Assembly: GCA_029876055.1 (NCBI GenBank)
Contig: CM056874.1
Coordinates: 1,488,001 to 1,552,000, forward strand
Reading direction: 5' to 3'
DNA: 64,000 nucleotides
Source: Madurella fahalii
Taxonomy: Eukaryota; Ascomycota; Sordariomycetes; Sordariales
Each line of letters starts with the position of its first letter. Within the stretch, counting starts at the first letter, position 1. This document shows positions 29,669 through 40,448 of this stretch, in pieces. Both the position numbers and the translations under genes were made by a program. The notes below the pieces were generated by a model. It had not been told where the DNA came from, searched no databases, and saw nothing but the letters and a program-made list of their open reading frames with translations.

Positions 29669-32600
29669 ATGGTCAGATTGCAGGGGAGTTGGAAGAAGGC
29701 ACCTGCAATGCTCGACTCGGGAGCGGATTACAATCTGATCAGCTATAGCTACCTTGCTAAGCACTCCCTCCTCGAACACTTCGAGCCGTCTGTAGGGCTT
29801 GCTGGCATCGGAAATAAACCTGTACGAACTTACGGAGTGTGTCCCCTCTACGTGCGTGCCACCGACTGCAAAGGCAGAACTCAGACGTACCTTCTGCGCC
29901 TTATAGTCGCAGATATCGAGCCCTTTGTCGTCATTCTCGGCCAGCCTTGGCTCGAGATGGCCAACCCCGATATCGACTTCCGAAGCAAGACGTGGACGTA
30001 CCCGCCTGAGGCGCTACGAGTGGGCTTACGCGTTGAGCCCAAGCAACCGTGGGCGGGATCTGTATTCGCCCTCGCAGCTGTTGTCCCCTCTAGCGAGGAC
30101 CCCGCCAACGTAACGTACGAGCTAGAGCAGCCGCAGCTCCCCGAGGCTTACCGGGCGTACGAGAAGCTGTTCCACAAGTCTGGGATTTTGCCTTTCCCCC
30201 AGACGACGACGAAGCATCGCATCGAACTCGTGGACGGCGCGCAGCCACCCTGGGGGCCGATTTACCCACTGGGGGCAACAGAGCTCGAGACCCTACGCGA
30301 ATGGCTTAGGGCCGCTACAGAGAAGGGCTGGATACGACCCTCAACAAGCCCTGCAGGCGCCCCTATCCTATTCGTCCCAAAGAAGGGAGGCGAATTGCGC
30401 CTTGTCGTTGACTACCGAGGACTAAATGCGGTAACACGCAAGAACCGCGCACCTATCCCGCTGATTGGAGAGATCCTTGACCGCCTGTCATCGGCCAAGA
30501 TCTATACCAAGATCGACTTGAAGGATGCGTACTATCGCATCAGGCTCAGCGAGGGCGACGAGTGGAAGACCGCCTTTCGCACACGATACGGCCACTACGA
30601 GTTCCGTGTGATGCCGATGGGGTTAGCCAACGCCCCAGCGACCTTCCAGACGTACATCAACCAAGCGTTATCTGGACTGGTGGACGTCACGTGCATCGTC
30701 TACTTGGACGATATCCTGATCTACAGCGACGACGAAGCAGCGCATGAGCAGCATGTGAAAGAAGTCCTCGATCGATTGGAAAACGCCGACCTCTACGCCA
30801 ATCTCAAGAAGTGCCAATTCCATACCACTGAAGTCGAGTTCCTGGGGTATATAATCTCACCCGAAGGGATCGCTATGGAGCCGTCCCGCGTCGAGTCCGT
30901 TACGCAGTGGCCGCTCCTCCGCAGCGTACACGATATCCAGGTCTTCTTAGGATTCACAGGGTTCTACCGTCGTTTCATTAGAAACTATTCGAAGATCTGT
31001 GCCCCCCTGACAGACCTCCTACGCGGCGACCAGAAACGCCCATTCGTGCTCACGGAGGAGGCGGCCGAAGCGTTCGAGCTACTAAGAAGCAAATTCAGCG
31101 AGGCCCCTATCCTCAAGCATTTCGATCCCTCCCTGCCCATCCGTGTGGAGACAGATGCCTCGAAGCGCGCGATTGGAGCTGTGCTCTCGCAGCTCCACGA
31201 GGATCGGTGGCATCCGGTCGCCTTTAGGTCAAGGAAGCTTACGCCTGAAGAGACGCGCTACGACACCGGAGATGGGGAGCTGCTTGCGCTCGTCGACGCC
31301 TTCCGCACCTGGTCTCAGTACCTCCTCTACGCCCAAGTCCCGATTGTGGTCTTGACAGACCATCTTAACCTGGAGTACTGGAAGACCAAGAAGAGGCCGA
31401 GCCAGCGACAGCTGCGTTGGAGCGACGACTTAGCTGCGTTTGACTTCGTCATTAAGTACCGCCCTGGTGTTCAGAACCCCGCTGACGGTCTCTCACGTAG
31501 GCCAGACCATATGGAAGAGGAAGAAGCGGACGAAAACGCTGAGAACCCGCTGCTTCAACTCCTGCAGGACAGGGTCGAACGAGGGCAACAAGAGAACCCC
31601 GGCCCTTGCCCTGTTGTCGCGGCAGTCCGAGGACTGCTCCGACCGTGCCCCGAAGCTGCGTTGCCGCTGCGTATGAGGACAGCTGAAGACGAAGAAGCCA
31701 TTGAAGAAGAAAAAGAAGAGTTTGAGAGGTTGCTGCTGAGCCAAGAAGGCCAGAGCGACATAGTCGTCCAAAAGGTCTGGGACTGCGGCGAGAAGCGCGG
31801 CCGTAGCTCCACAGATGAGGACGAGGGCGTTGTATCTGATGTTCATAAGCAGATACGCGTCGTTAGCGCTAGCCCCCCCGAGGGACCGTGTTGTAGTTAT
31901 CATGCTGCATTCGGCGTCGGGGGCCTCTGCCGTCGCATAGGGAATGACTCTTACGATGAGGCTGCGCCTGATCACCGCACGCCTATCGTGGGCGCCTCTG
32001 GTGCTAAAAACGGAGATCACGGGACCCAGGCGAAAGGAGGGTGGCTCTCTTTAGAAGAGTTGTTGCTTGAAGAGCAACAGAAGGATCAATGGCTTCAGTC
32101 GGACGCTCGGAGGAAGCGGCGCAGCAGCAGCGAAGGCTCGTGGAGAAAAGGAGAGGACGGGCTCGTCCGTTACCAAGGCAGAGTATATGTTCCCCCCTCC
32201 CTTAGGCACGAGCTGATTGAGAGCTATCATGACGCACCAACCGCGGGCCATGGAGGCTTTAGGAAGACGCAGGAGCGCCTAGGGCGCAACTACTTTTGGC
32301 CGTCCATGAGAGAGGACGTGGTGGCGCACGTCAACGGCAACTGTGTGACCTGCCAACGTACGAAGCCGCGTACGCACCGCCCTTACGGCTTGCTTGCAGC
32401 GCTGCCGGTACCCGACGGACCGTGGCAGACGATTACAGTGGACTTCATCACAGGCCTACCAACCTCGATTGACCCTCGGACAGGCAAGGCGTGCAACGCT
32501 GCCCTGGTCGTGGTAGACAAGTTTACGAAGTACGCTCTCTACATCGCAACAACCACGACGCTTACGGCAAGCGCCTTCGCAGAACTGTTCTTCGACCACG

Positions 32601-33517
32601 TCTACCGGCCCTTCGGACTTCCCCAGTCCATCGTATCCGACAGGGGCAGCCTGTTTACAAGCTCCTTCTGGAAGACCTTGTGCGAACTCTTGGGTATCAA
32701 GCGGCGCCTGAGCACCGCGTATCACCCGCAGACTGACGGGCAGACGGAGCGCCAGAACCAAGTACTCGAGCACTACTTGCGCGCGTTCTGTAGCTACGAT
32801 CAAGCGGATTGGGCGCATCATCTACGCCTAGCGGAGCACGCCTACAACAGTTCCTACCATACGGCGACACGGTCAACCCCGGCCTTCCTTCTCTATGGGT
32901 TCCACCCTCGAGATCCCCCGGACCCCACAGCAATTCCCAAGAGCGCCGTCCCCGCTGCGGATGAGCGAGCGAGACGCCTGTCAGCGAGCCGTAGGAAGAT
33001 CCACGATATCCTCGTCGCTACCAACAAGAACTACGAGAAGTGGTATAATCGCAAGCGGGAAGACAAGGCGTTCGAGGTTGGCCAATGGGTCTGGCTCTCA
33101 ACGAAGCACCTCAAGCAGCGGCGCCCGAGCAGCAAACTCGCGGATAAGTATCTAGGGCCCTTCAAGATCCTCAAGATTGTTGGCGACAGGAAGATGGCGT
33201 ACGAACTGGACCTGCCGCAGCGTTACCGCATCCATCGAGTCTTCCCAATTACCCTGCTCGAACCATTCAAGGGCAGTGAGGAACAAGCTCGAGAGCAGCG
33301 CGAAAGAGTCGACGTCGAGCCAGAGGAGCAGCATTACGAGGTGGAAGCCATCATCGACTATAGGGGCCCAGCGAGGAACAGGCAGTTCCTGATCAAATGG
33401 AAAGGGTATCCGCCTGAGGATAATACCTGGGAACCCAGGGAGCACCTAGATGATGGACCACTGTTGAGGGCGTACGAGGCAGAACTAGCGAAGGCGCAGA
33501 GGCGACGCAGGGCATAA
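29669..33517 (+). CDS. pol: Pol polyprotein: protease, RT, RNase H, integrase, chromodomain
   Basis: 1282 residues counted from the ATG at 29669, although the frame is open back to the gag UAG. Order: aspartic protease (MLDSGADYN, about 14-22), reverse transcriptase (FVPKKGGELRLVVDYRGLN near 231, catalytic YLDDILIYS near 344), RNase H (ETDASKRAIGAVL near 492, LTDHLNLEYW), zinc-binding integrase N domain (HDAPTAGHGG to CVTCQRTK, about 853-895), DDE core (Asp near 924 in TVDFITGLP, Asp near 989 in SDRGSLFTSS, Glu near 1025 in TDGQTERQNQ), and a C-terminal chromodomain (about 1222-1275, YEVEAIIDYR, FLIKWKGYP, NTWEPREHL) that should steer integration to marked chromatin. Length and order are normal for chromoviruses; no break seen. 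Confidence 0.95.
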   Translation: MVRLQGSWKKAPAMLDSGADYNLISYSYLAKHSLLEHFEPSVGLAGIGNKPVRTYGVCPLYVRATDCKGRTQTYLLRLIVADIEPFVVILGQPWLEMANPDIDFRSKTWTYPPEALRVGLRVEPKQPWAGSVFALAAVVPSSEDPANVTYELEQPQLPEAYRAYEKLFHKSGILPFPQTTTKHRIELVDGAQPPWGPIYPLGATELETLREWLRAATEKGWIRPSTSPAGAPILFVPKKGGELRLVVDYRGLNAVTRKNRAPIPLIGEILDRLSSAKIYTKIDLKDAYYRIRLSEGDEWKTAFRTRYGHYEFRVMPMGLANAPATFQTYINQALSGLVDVTCIVYLDDILIYSDDEAAHEQHVKEVLDRLENADLYANLKKCQFHTTEVEFLGYIISPEGIAMEPSRVESVTQWPLLRSVHDIQVFLGFTGFYRRFIRNYSKICAPLTDLLRGDQKRPFVLTEEAAEAFELLRSKFSEAPILKHFDPSLPIRVETDASKRAIGAVLSQLHEDRWHPVAFRSRKLTPEETRYDTGDGELLALVDAFRTWSQYLLYAQVPIVVLTDHLNLEYWKTKKRPSQRQLRWSDDLAAFDFVIKYRPGVQNPADGLSRRPDHMEEEEADENAENPLLQLLQDRVERGQQENPGPCPVVAAVRGLLRPCPEAALPLRMRTAEDEEAIEEEKEEFERLLLSQEGQSDIVVQKVWDCGEKRGRSSTDEDEGVVSDVHKQIRVVSASPPEGPCCSYHAAFGVGGLCRRIGNDSYDEAAPDHRTPIVGASGAKNGDHGTQAKGGWLSLEELLLEEQQKDQWLQSDARRKRRSSSEGSWRKGEDGLVRYQGRVYVPPSLRHELIESYHDAPTAGHGGFRKTQERLGRNYFWPSMREDVVAHVNGNCVTCQRTKPRTHRPYGLLAALPVPDGPWQTITVDFITGLPTSIDPRTGKACNAALVVVDKFTKYALYIATTTTLTASAFAELFFDHVYRPFGLPQSIVSDRGSLFTSSFWKTLCELLGIKRRLSTAYHPQTDGQTERQNQVLEHYLRAFCSYDQADWAHHLRLAEHAYNSSYHTATRSTPAFLLYGFHPRDPPDPTAIPKSAVPAADERARRLSASRRKIHDILVATNKNYEKWYNRKREDKAFEVGQWVWLSTKHLKQRRPSSKLADKYLGPFKILKIVGDRKMAYELDLPQRYRIHRVFPITLLEPFKGSEEQAREQRERVDVEPEEQHYEVEAIIDYRGPARNRQFLIKWKGYPPEDNTWEPREHLDDGPLLRAYEAELAKAQRRRRA

Positions 33518-33612
33518 GCACGCAAGGGCATACCAGGGCGAGGGAAAAAGCTTCGATTTGTCTAAAGGGCATTAAAAAACCCACGAAAAGCTGCGCATTA
33601 GCAGCGCTCCAA

Positions 33613-34662
33613 CTACTCCTCCTCACTCTCAACCTCAGCATCCTCCTCCTCCACAGGGGCAAGATGATCAGCGATGCGCGAAAGCAGCTCCTCCATGTCG
33701 CCCAAGCGTTTCCAGATGTTGGTCAGAACCGCGGTCTGCGCTTCCAGCAGCAGAGGGAGCTCAGGAGCAGCGCCCGAGGACGCGGGCGAGCGACCAGCAC
33801 CACCAAGAGAGGCGAGCAACGGGCCCTCAGCAACCCCACCAAAGCGGCGGAGGCGCAGCGTACGACCAACGCGCTTAGCGCTGGCACGGTGGGCGGCGAG
33901 ATCGGAGGAACGGGGCGCGGGAGCAGCGAAATCCTTGAGCGCGCGCAGGGCGGCATTGCCAGCCTCCTGGACCTCGATCGCGAGAGCATCAGTCTAGACA
34001 GGAAAGCACTATTAGCGCAGGGAACACGCAGCGAGGAAGCAGAAGGGAGAACTCACAGACTCGCCAGGCTTGGGGAACTCCATGCGATCGAAGGTCTCCA
34101 CGAAGCGAACCACGGCAGTCAGAGCATCAGGAGGAACCTGGAAGGATCAGACGCTGCCACCAAGCGCTGCAGGAGCAGCGCAAGCTAAGGAGGGAGGACC
34201 TACCGGCAGGCACACATGATTGTGGGACGCGCAGCGGGAGCAGCGGGCGCCGGAGTTCCTCTGATTCTTGCAACTGGCAGAGGGACCCTTCTTCAGCATG
34301 CGGCGGAGGCACGCGCGGCAGCTGCGTACAATCAGCGGGGAGCTAGCGGCAAGAGGAAGGATACTCACGGGATGATGCGGCGGGCGCCCTCGACAAACTT
34401 GTCGCGAGCCTTGGGGGTGCCAGCAGCGACCGGGGAGGACAGGAGAGTGTCGTCTTCGACCTAAGGGAGCAGGTCAGGAGCAGCGAGAGCGTAGAAAAGG
34501 AGGATCCAACCCACCGGGGAACCAGGGGACGCCGGGGCGACCTTGGACTTCTTGGAAGAGCCAGGAGGCTCTTCATCATCTTCGGCCTAAGATGAGGTCA
34601 GCACGCGCAAACCCCCCCGCGGCAGCAGCGAGGGCGCTACATACAGGGCGTTTGTCCGACAT
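33613..34662 (-). CDS. Antisense spliced gene within the chromovirus, Cys-rich protein
   Basis: Six exons on the strand opposite pol: 34662-34645, 34586-34515, 34460-34369, 34321-34204, 34137-34057 and 33993-33613 (stop). All five introns (47-66 nt) are GT-AG with donors GTATGT, GTGGGT, GTGAGT, GTAGGT and GTGAGT, and each has a CTRAY-type branch site shortly before the acceptor. All phases agree, giving 253 residues. Exon 4 encodes a cysteine cluster with spacing C-x2-C-x12-C-x9-C-x2-C-x6-C, resembling but not equal to a fungal Zn2Cys6 cluster. The last exon encodes a Leu-rich helical region and ends in a run of Glu/Asp. I infer a nuclear, possibly DNA-binding protein. No product of this kind is part of the standard gag-pol set. 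Its start lies 830 bp inside the 3' LTR. Confidence 0.72.
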
Positions 34663-35491
34663 GGCGGACCAAGCGGAAGGGGCGCAGAGAGCGGAGCGAG
34701 AGCAGCAGAGCGAGAGCAGCGCAGCGAGAGCGGTGACGGCCACTATAACCCACCAACAAGTCAGCAGACCAGCCTACAAGTGCGCAGTACAAGCGACAAA
34801 GGAGCGTAGCAGGTGCGGGTAAGAAGGAAGGAGACGGAGGAGCAGGAAGGGCGCAACCTACGAGTACAAGACCGTGAAGAAGAAAAGAGGAAAGGAATTG
34901 GTAGGCGGGAAGGCCTATTTATACCTAAGGCCAGGGCTGGGCCCACTTTTCCTAGGACGAAGTAAAATTCGGTGCAAAAAGGATGGCGAGATGGTAGATC
35001 GAGGATGACTACCAGGAGCCTGGACAGAGCTGCCTCCACGCTACGACCACGCAACCCAAGCGCAACCCTTCCGCATCACCAACTCCGACTTCCTTCCCTC
35101 AGCAAATTCCCTTTCCCCTACCTCTGAGTCATTGACGTTGCGCGTGCACTATTGTTAAGCCCAGCAGGAGGGCAATAATAGGCAATTCCATCAACTACCG
35201 CGCGACTCGACGCGGCGATCCCGACGCGCCCGCGCCCGCAACCCGCAGCGTTAGCGCACCCGTAAATTCCAAGGACTGCAAGCGCCTGCACGACTAGCAG
35301 GTATAAGAGCTGGGGAAAATGCAGCAGTGCGGGCGACCCTTCGGTTATCGGCGCCTTGGGCGCTATGCGGGAGGGGCAACTACGCAGCTCGCGCACACGG
35401 CTAAGGTGGCCGGAATTCGGGCGGGGACCGCTCATGGGAGCATATGGCCCGGGCGGCTCCTGAGGGCAGGAGCCCGGAAGGAGGGAGGCTC
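34663..35491. other. Chromovirus region between antisense gene and 3' LTR
   Basis: No long frame supported. It should contain the promoter of the antisense gene (on the minus strand) and ends in the polypurine tract. The decayed copy at 16630-18013 retains homologous sequence. Confidence 0.5.
35476..35489 (+). promoter_or_regulatory. Polypurine tract
   Basis: GGAAGGAGGGAGG just upstream of the 3' LTR, the usual primer for plus-strand DNA synthesis. Confidence 0.75.
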
Positions 35492-35850
35492 TGTGAGGAC
35501 CGGCTGAGCGGGGCCAGCGTGAGGCGCGGTCCGGAAGCCTCGGAGCCGCAGCGTAAGCGAGCCTCAGAAGCAACAACGGCACTAAGCTGGAATGGCATAA
35601 ATAGCGCGTCAGATGAGCGTCGAAGGAGCGCACCAGCAAGGAGGACGACAAAGCAGCAGAGCGGGGAAGTAAGCCCTAGCGATACGGTCACGGGCATAAG
35701 AAGGAGGGCGGGAGACAGAGCTTAGGGGAGAGGCAGAGTTCAATGAGACCACCACTCAACCCCTAACGAGCACTCTGCTCCTACGTTGCGCGTGCACTGC
35801 TTGTACCCAGACACTCTGGTCTTACTACCCTTGGATCCTTGATCCTCACA
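35492..35850 (+). repeat. Chromovirus 3' LTR
   Basis: 359 bp, reads as identical to the 5' LTR. Immediately preceded by the purine tract. Confidence 0.95.
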
Positions 35851-38030
35851 ATTTAGAGCTATTGATGCAGATATACTAGAGGTTATCCTAAGAGCTCTAT
35901 ATATAGGATACGATCTTAAAGTAATAGGTAGTTTCAGAGTCCAATAGATAATAGAGGAAGAGAACATATTCAATATAGGAATTCTAATCTAGATATAGTA
36001 GAAGCTAGAGTAAGTGTATACTATTTGCAGGTAAAGGGGATTTATAGGATAGAGACAAAATAGTAGTATAGGATACTTTAGTGGTATTGAAGTTGTTGAA
36101 TGTTAAGGTTGGTAGTAGAACAGCTCTTAGATTCACTATATCTATAGGAACAAACAATTAGTAGTTAAAGCTAAGAGAGCTAGCTATATTAGACAAGAGC
36201 TATATACCGCTTGTTATAAGTCTCGATAAGTTCGATCGGAGGTATTAGTTCTAACGTCGCTATTACTGTTATCTATTAGGCTAAAGAGTTTGATATCTAA
36301 AACCTAACTCTGTACCTTAGATCTTAATTACACTCGTACCTAGGTAGCTAACGCTATCTACGTATACTCACTCGAAACATTATAATTAGCAGTGTTGAGC
36401 TAATATCTTATACAGTATGAATTTTGAAAGGTTCAAGAAAATCTCTAATATCCTTGCAGAAGAAGGCGAAAGTAGGATTTAAGAACAGGGAAAAGAGAAA
36501 TACTAAGCTTAACTAGTAGAATAGCTACGTATTTAGATGATACTCCTTGTACTCTAATATGTCACTATACTATATAATAGCGCAGTGAGCGTTATCCTAC
36601 CTCATTTACCTTATGCTACTCAAGGTTACCTGTTAACGCAATATAAACTGCCGAAAATAGGGAAAATGTCAACCGTTTTTTAGTGCTTCATTATATCTCA
36701 ATGTTTATAAGATATAGCTGGTCCATGTCCAAACTCTTCAAAAAAGTACAGAGTGAATACCGATTCCACCCTTAGCTATACAGTACCATGGGAAACTATT
36801 GCAGAATGTGGTGACTGGCTGCTCTATGCAAAATAGAGCGGTATCCTTAGAGGTATAGAAGTGGAGCTAAAAATGGTCTGACTTTGTTAGTGCAAGCTTG
36901 TTAATATATAAATAATAATAATAATAATATAAGCTAGGAATAAAGTAAATAAAATAAGAAAATAAGATAAGGGTTAGGGTTAAGTCAAGGGTTGGTAATA
37001 AGAGTCAAAGTGATGGTTAAAGTCAGAGTCAGAATTTTGCCACCCAGTTTGCCACCCAGTTTGCCACCTAACTTTCCATCTAAACCACCATCTATTTTTA
37101 CTACCTCCTTTTCAGAGGCCCACTTTTACCCCTAAATTAATAATCAAAGTTCTTTGCTTAGAAATCAGTTCCCAACTTCAAATCTATAAGTAGGATTTTT
37201 CTGACCTCGGGAAATGAAGTTAGATAAGCTGAATTAAACAAGATTTCTTGCTCTTCAAAAAACTCTCACTTGTGAAGAATTGAATGTTGAATCTCTCTTT
37301 CTCTTGCAACACTTTATCCAATTACACTCACACCAAAATCTTCCTTTTACCACACTTACCACTCTTTGATTTCCAGGTTAAGTATTATCTACCTCTGAGA
37401 TTACTGATTCTTCAGCAGTGTGGTAAATCTAATAAGAAGGTAATCTTACCTTCTAACAAAGCTATGCTAACACCCTTGTCAAACGTGTTAAATGTTCCTA
37501 AGAGCTCTCGCACTGTAAATTATATTAGCTATGCCTCTTCTACACACCTCAAGAGGTTAGATACAATGATAAGTAAAATTGAAGCTGTAGATATCTCAGG
37601 AATATAGTAAAAATGGTGTTGTTAGCTGATTAGATATCATTATCTTACCCTTCTCGGTGAAGAAACATCAGAGGCTACTTGCACAAGCAGCTAAGTATTG
37701 TGGAGATAGCTTGTCAATGTTACTTTGTATCGATACCCTATTAGTTATATTACGAACCTCGTAATAACATCACTACAAAATATATAATCTATTAAAGAGA
37801 CTAACGTTGTAGGTAGGTAGCTCGCTAGGTAGTACTAAAAACTTTTAACATCGACTTGGGATTAGTAAGATTAGCTATCAATAGATAATTACATAGGCAG
37901 AGTACAAGTAACTCATAGGTATGTGAGAGGTAAGACCGTTAGATGTCCTAGGTTCGCTTCGATACGACGAAAACCTCAGAAAACGCGTTTTTGAGCGGTT
38001 ATGCTCGGTATCTACAATTCAACTATTCTG
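35851..38030. other. AT-rich sequence without recognised gene
   Basis: Stop-rich, AT-rich. ATA/AAT microsatellite near 36905-36940, two telomere-like TTAGGG units near 36972, tandem TTTGCCACCCAG units near 37035-37070. A 107-codon frame at 37284-37607 shows no family motif; I do not call it a gene. Confidence 0.45.
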
Positions 38031-38262
38031 CTAGATTGACAGTCTGGCCTGGCAAAAAGGGGGGGAGGGGAGGAGCTTAAAAAAGTTGGGGCTGTCTTGG
38101 TGCTTGCAAGACACAGGCCATGTTTGACGGCCAATTAGGCAGCTGTTCTGGGAAAACAATATCGAATTTACCAACTTGTACTGAATACCCGTTTTCTGCT
38201 CACCACCTAATGACAGTACTGGGCAGATGTTCTCAATTTGTGCGTTTGCGGCGCATCTTGCC

Positions 38263-39319
38263 TCAAACTCGGTCGTTCTCGCGCTCTGATACATGCACAA
38301 TGATCTTGCCTCTGGATCTCGCTTACGGAGCTCCCTATATGCCTGTGGCACGTCGTTGAAGCCAAACGTACGGCCTATGACCGGCTTAATCTTCCCGTCG
38401 GCGACCCACCCGCCAATGAGCGCGTAGTCGTTGCAGGCTCCCTTGTCTATAGCGAAACAGAATGCCCGTCGATTTCGCATCATCATGGATTTGGACATGG
38501 TGATGAGGGTTCTCCATGTGGCGCGGGCCGTTGGATCCGCAGCGACCTGGACAAACGTGCCGTCGCTCTTGAGGAAGCTGTGGCATTGATCGTACAGGCT
38601 CCCAGGCATCCCGACATTATCAACCACCAGATCAAATACTTGTCCCCTCCGTCTAAGCTCCTCTAGCACATCCGTCATTTTGTAATCTATGACCTCGTCC
38701 GCACCCAGCTCGCGCACTAGATCAACGTTGGGAGTTGACGTGCTCGTTGTCACCTTGGCGCCTATGAGCTTCGCAAACTGGATCGAGTAGGTGCCAACAC
38801 CACCGCTGCCGCCGTTGATGAAGATATGGCATCCCGGCTTGATACCGCCTGAGAGGAGAGATTTGTAGGCTATCCCAGCGCTGGTACCCAGCGCGGCTGC
38901 TTGGTCGGCACCGATACCATCTGGCAAGGCCGCGAACTCCGAGGTAGAGGCCACGATAAGTTCACCGAGAGTGCCGTACTTGGACGCCTTGGTGAGAGAC
39001 CAAAGACGCGTTGACCTTCGCTATAAGTTGTGTTGAGTACATGCTTTCCAACGATGCGACCGCTAAAGTCCAATCCGGGCTGTGCCTCCTTGCCCAGACC
39101 AAACAGTCTGCCAAACCAATCGAACTCGGGCATCTTGTAGTCGGCCGGATTGAGAGCCGCTGATAGCACTTCGATGACGAGCTGGTCTTTGGCCAGCAAC
39201 AGCTTGTCAGGCGCTGTTGCCGCGGCGTTGAGAGCGATGGAATCTTCAAGTTTGCCAATAAGAGTTTTAGCGGTAACGCCGTTTGTGTATTGGCAGGCCC
39301 TCATTCTTGTCGTAGTCAT
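38263..39319 (-). pseudogene. Zinc-independent alcohol dehydrogenase/quinone oxidoreductase (MDR), two frameshifts
   Basis: The first part (39319 to about 38995) gives the MDR N-terminal domain with VLSAALNPADYKMPEFDW and GLDFSGRIVG. After a one-base loss near 38990-38996 the next frame gives the nucleotide-binding domain with INGGSGGVGTYSIQFAKLIG, GADEVIDYK and VQVAAD. A second one-base loss near 38308-38312 separates the last strand; past it the reading ends in VHVSE and a TGA at 38263. Ignoring both breaks, the length (about 352 residues) and order are normal for the family, which reduces enones or quinones with NADPH. No introns. Both losses shorten a repeated base (AA, GGG), so assembly error is a real alternative to pseudogenisation. 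Confidence 0.8.
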
Positions 39320-39977
39320 CAGGCTTAAGAGGGGATGAACCGATGGTGATGGTTAGACGAAAGGAAGTAAATAAATGGCTTGGAAACCTGTGAGGGAAGG
39401 TAGTGGGTGGTATCATCCGGTGACACTTGGGCTCAGCTTGGCAAGGTGGCTATTGATATATGTCCTCCCATTTCCGAGCAGATTGCAAAATGTAACTGCG
39501 CAAAACGTTTTGAACGTCATCTGTTAGCCTGGAAGCCTCCCGATATCACCTGCCCGGCGGAAATGCTTTGGCCACGCGGCTGGATTCGCCCGTTCGGATC
39601 GCCCGAACACCACCATCCCTCCCCAAGCGCGTAAGTGTTCGAACAAGTGCGAACTGAGCAGCCGAGCAATGCCGCCGCACCGACGCCGCCTCCGCTGATA
39701 TGGTGCACGGGGGGTTGCAATCATCCGCTCTCGGCTACTTTGCCGTATGAGGTAAAGCCGCAGCCCGCACCGGAGGAATTGGGTGAGGCGTGCTTCGAGG
39801 CGTTAACCATAAGACCGACCACATCAGTACCGAGACCCCGACGACTCTAAATCAATGATAATCGACCCGACCCTACGTCCAGGAGGCACCATTGACCGCC
39901 GCGCATTTGCACCCCTTTTACACTTCTGTATCGCACCTCTACTCCATCTGTCCTGCAAAGTTTCCAATACCGTCGAA

Positions 39978-40448
39978 ATGGCCAACCTACTTGTTCTGCC
40001 AATCAGCATCACTGGTTACGCCCTTCTGTCCTCCTACTGCCTCTGCGGCGGCATCATGGAGCACGCTGCCGTCTTCCGTGGGTGGCAGCAGGTTCACGAT
40101 CCACGACAACTTAAAGCGCTGCAATCCGTCAGTGGACGCGGTGCTCTTTACACATACGTCATACCCAAAACTGCTCTCACAATTTTCAATGCCTACCTCT
40201 CAGTGCAACCGCCGACGGTTGCCATAGGCAAAGGAAAACTACGTCTTGGGTTGTGGTGGGGCTTGACGATGCTTGCAATCTCTTGGGGATCGTCGTTTCT
40301 AGTCCAAGTTCCACTGCAATTACGTATCCAGGAGACCGGAGACAGGGCTTTGGTTAGGCGTCTGAATAACACGACATGGGTGCGCACCTTCGCCATTGTT
40401 CTGCACAGTTGTAGTGTACTTTGGATTCTTGTTGGTAGCGAATTTTAG
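39978..40448 (+). CDS. Small four-helix membrane protein
   Basis: 156 residues from the ATG at 39978 (an in-frame ATG at 39855 would add 41 unconvincing residues). Four hydrophobic stretches are visible: about 5-25 (ITGYALLSSYCLCGG), 52-72 (YTYVIPKTALTIFNAYL), 88-110 (WWGLTMLAISWGSSFLVQV) and 136-154 (FAIVLHSCSVLWILVG). Conserved-looking polar loops include MEHAAVFRGW and RIQETGDRALVRRLN. The pattern resembles the DUF1772-like membrane proteins common in fungi, but this is a guess from layout. It lies next to, and diverges from, the broken MDR gene. Confidence 0.6.
   Translation: MANLLVLPISITGYALLSSYCLCGGIMEHAAVFRGWQQVHDPRQLKALQSVSGRGALYTYVIPKTALTIFNAYLSVQPPTVAIGKGKLRLGLWWGLTMLAISWGSSFLVQVPLQLRIQETGDRALVRRLNNTTWVRTFAIVLHSCSVLWILVGSEF

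Larger units (their letters stand above)
27821..35850 (+). mobile_element. Full-length Ty3/gypsy chromovirus
   Basis: 8030 bp with two 359-bp LTRs (27821-28179, 35492-35850) that read as identical, ended by perfect 8-bp inverted repeats TGTGAGGA/TCCTCACA. Inside are gag, pol with a C-terminal chromodomain, an antisense six-exon gene, and a polypurine tract. All major domains are intact, so it is potentially competent. The flanks do not form a target duplication (CTTTT-type on the left, ATTTA on the right), unlike its solo LTRs. Confidence 0.95.

Noticed and set aside
31493..32020. 175-codon minus-strand frame opposite pol
   Set aside because: Unlike the antisense gene at 33613-34662, it has no intron structure or motif and overlaps the conserved pol spacer.
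37284..37607. 107-codon frame in AT-rich DNA
   Set aside because: Leu/Ser/Thr-rich with no motif; surrounded by decayed repeats, no support.
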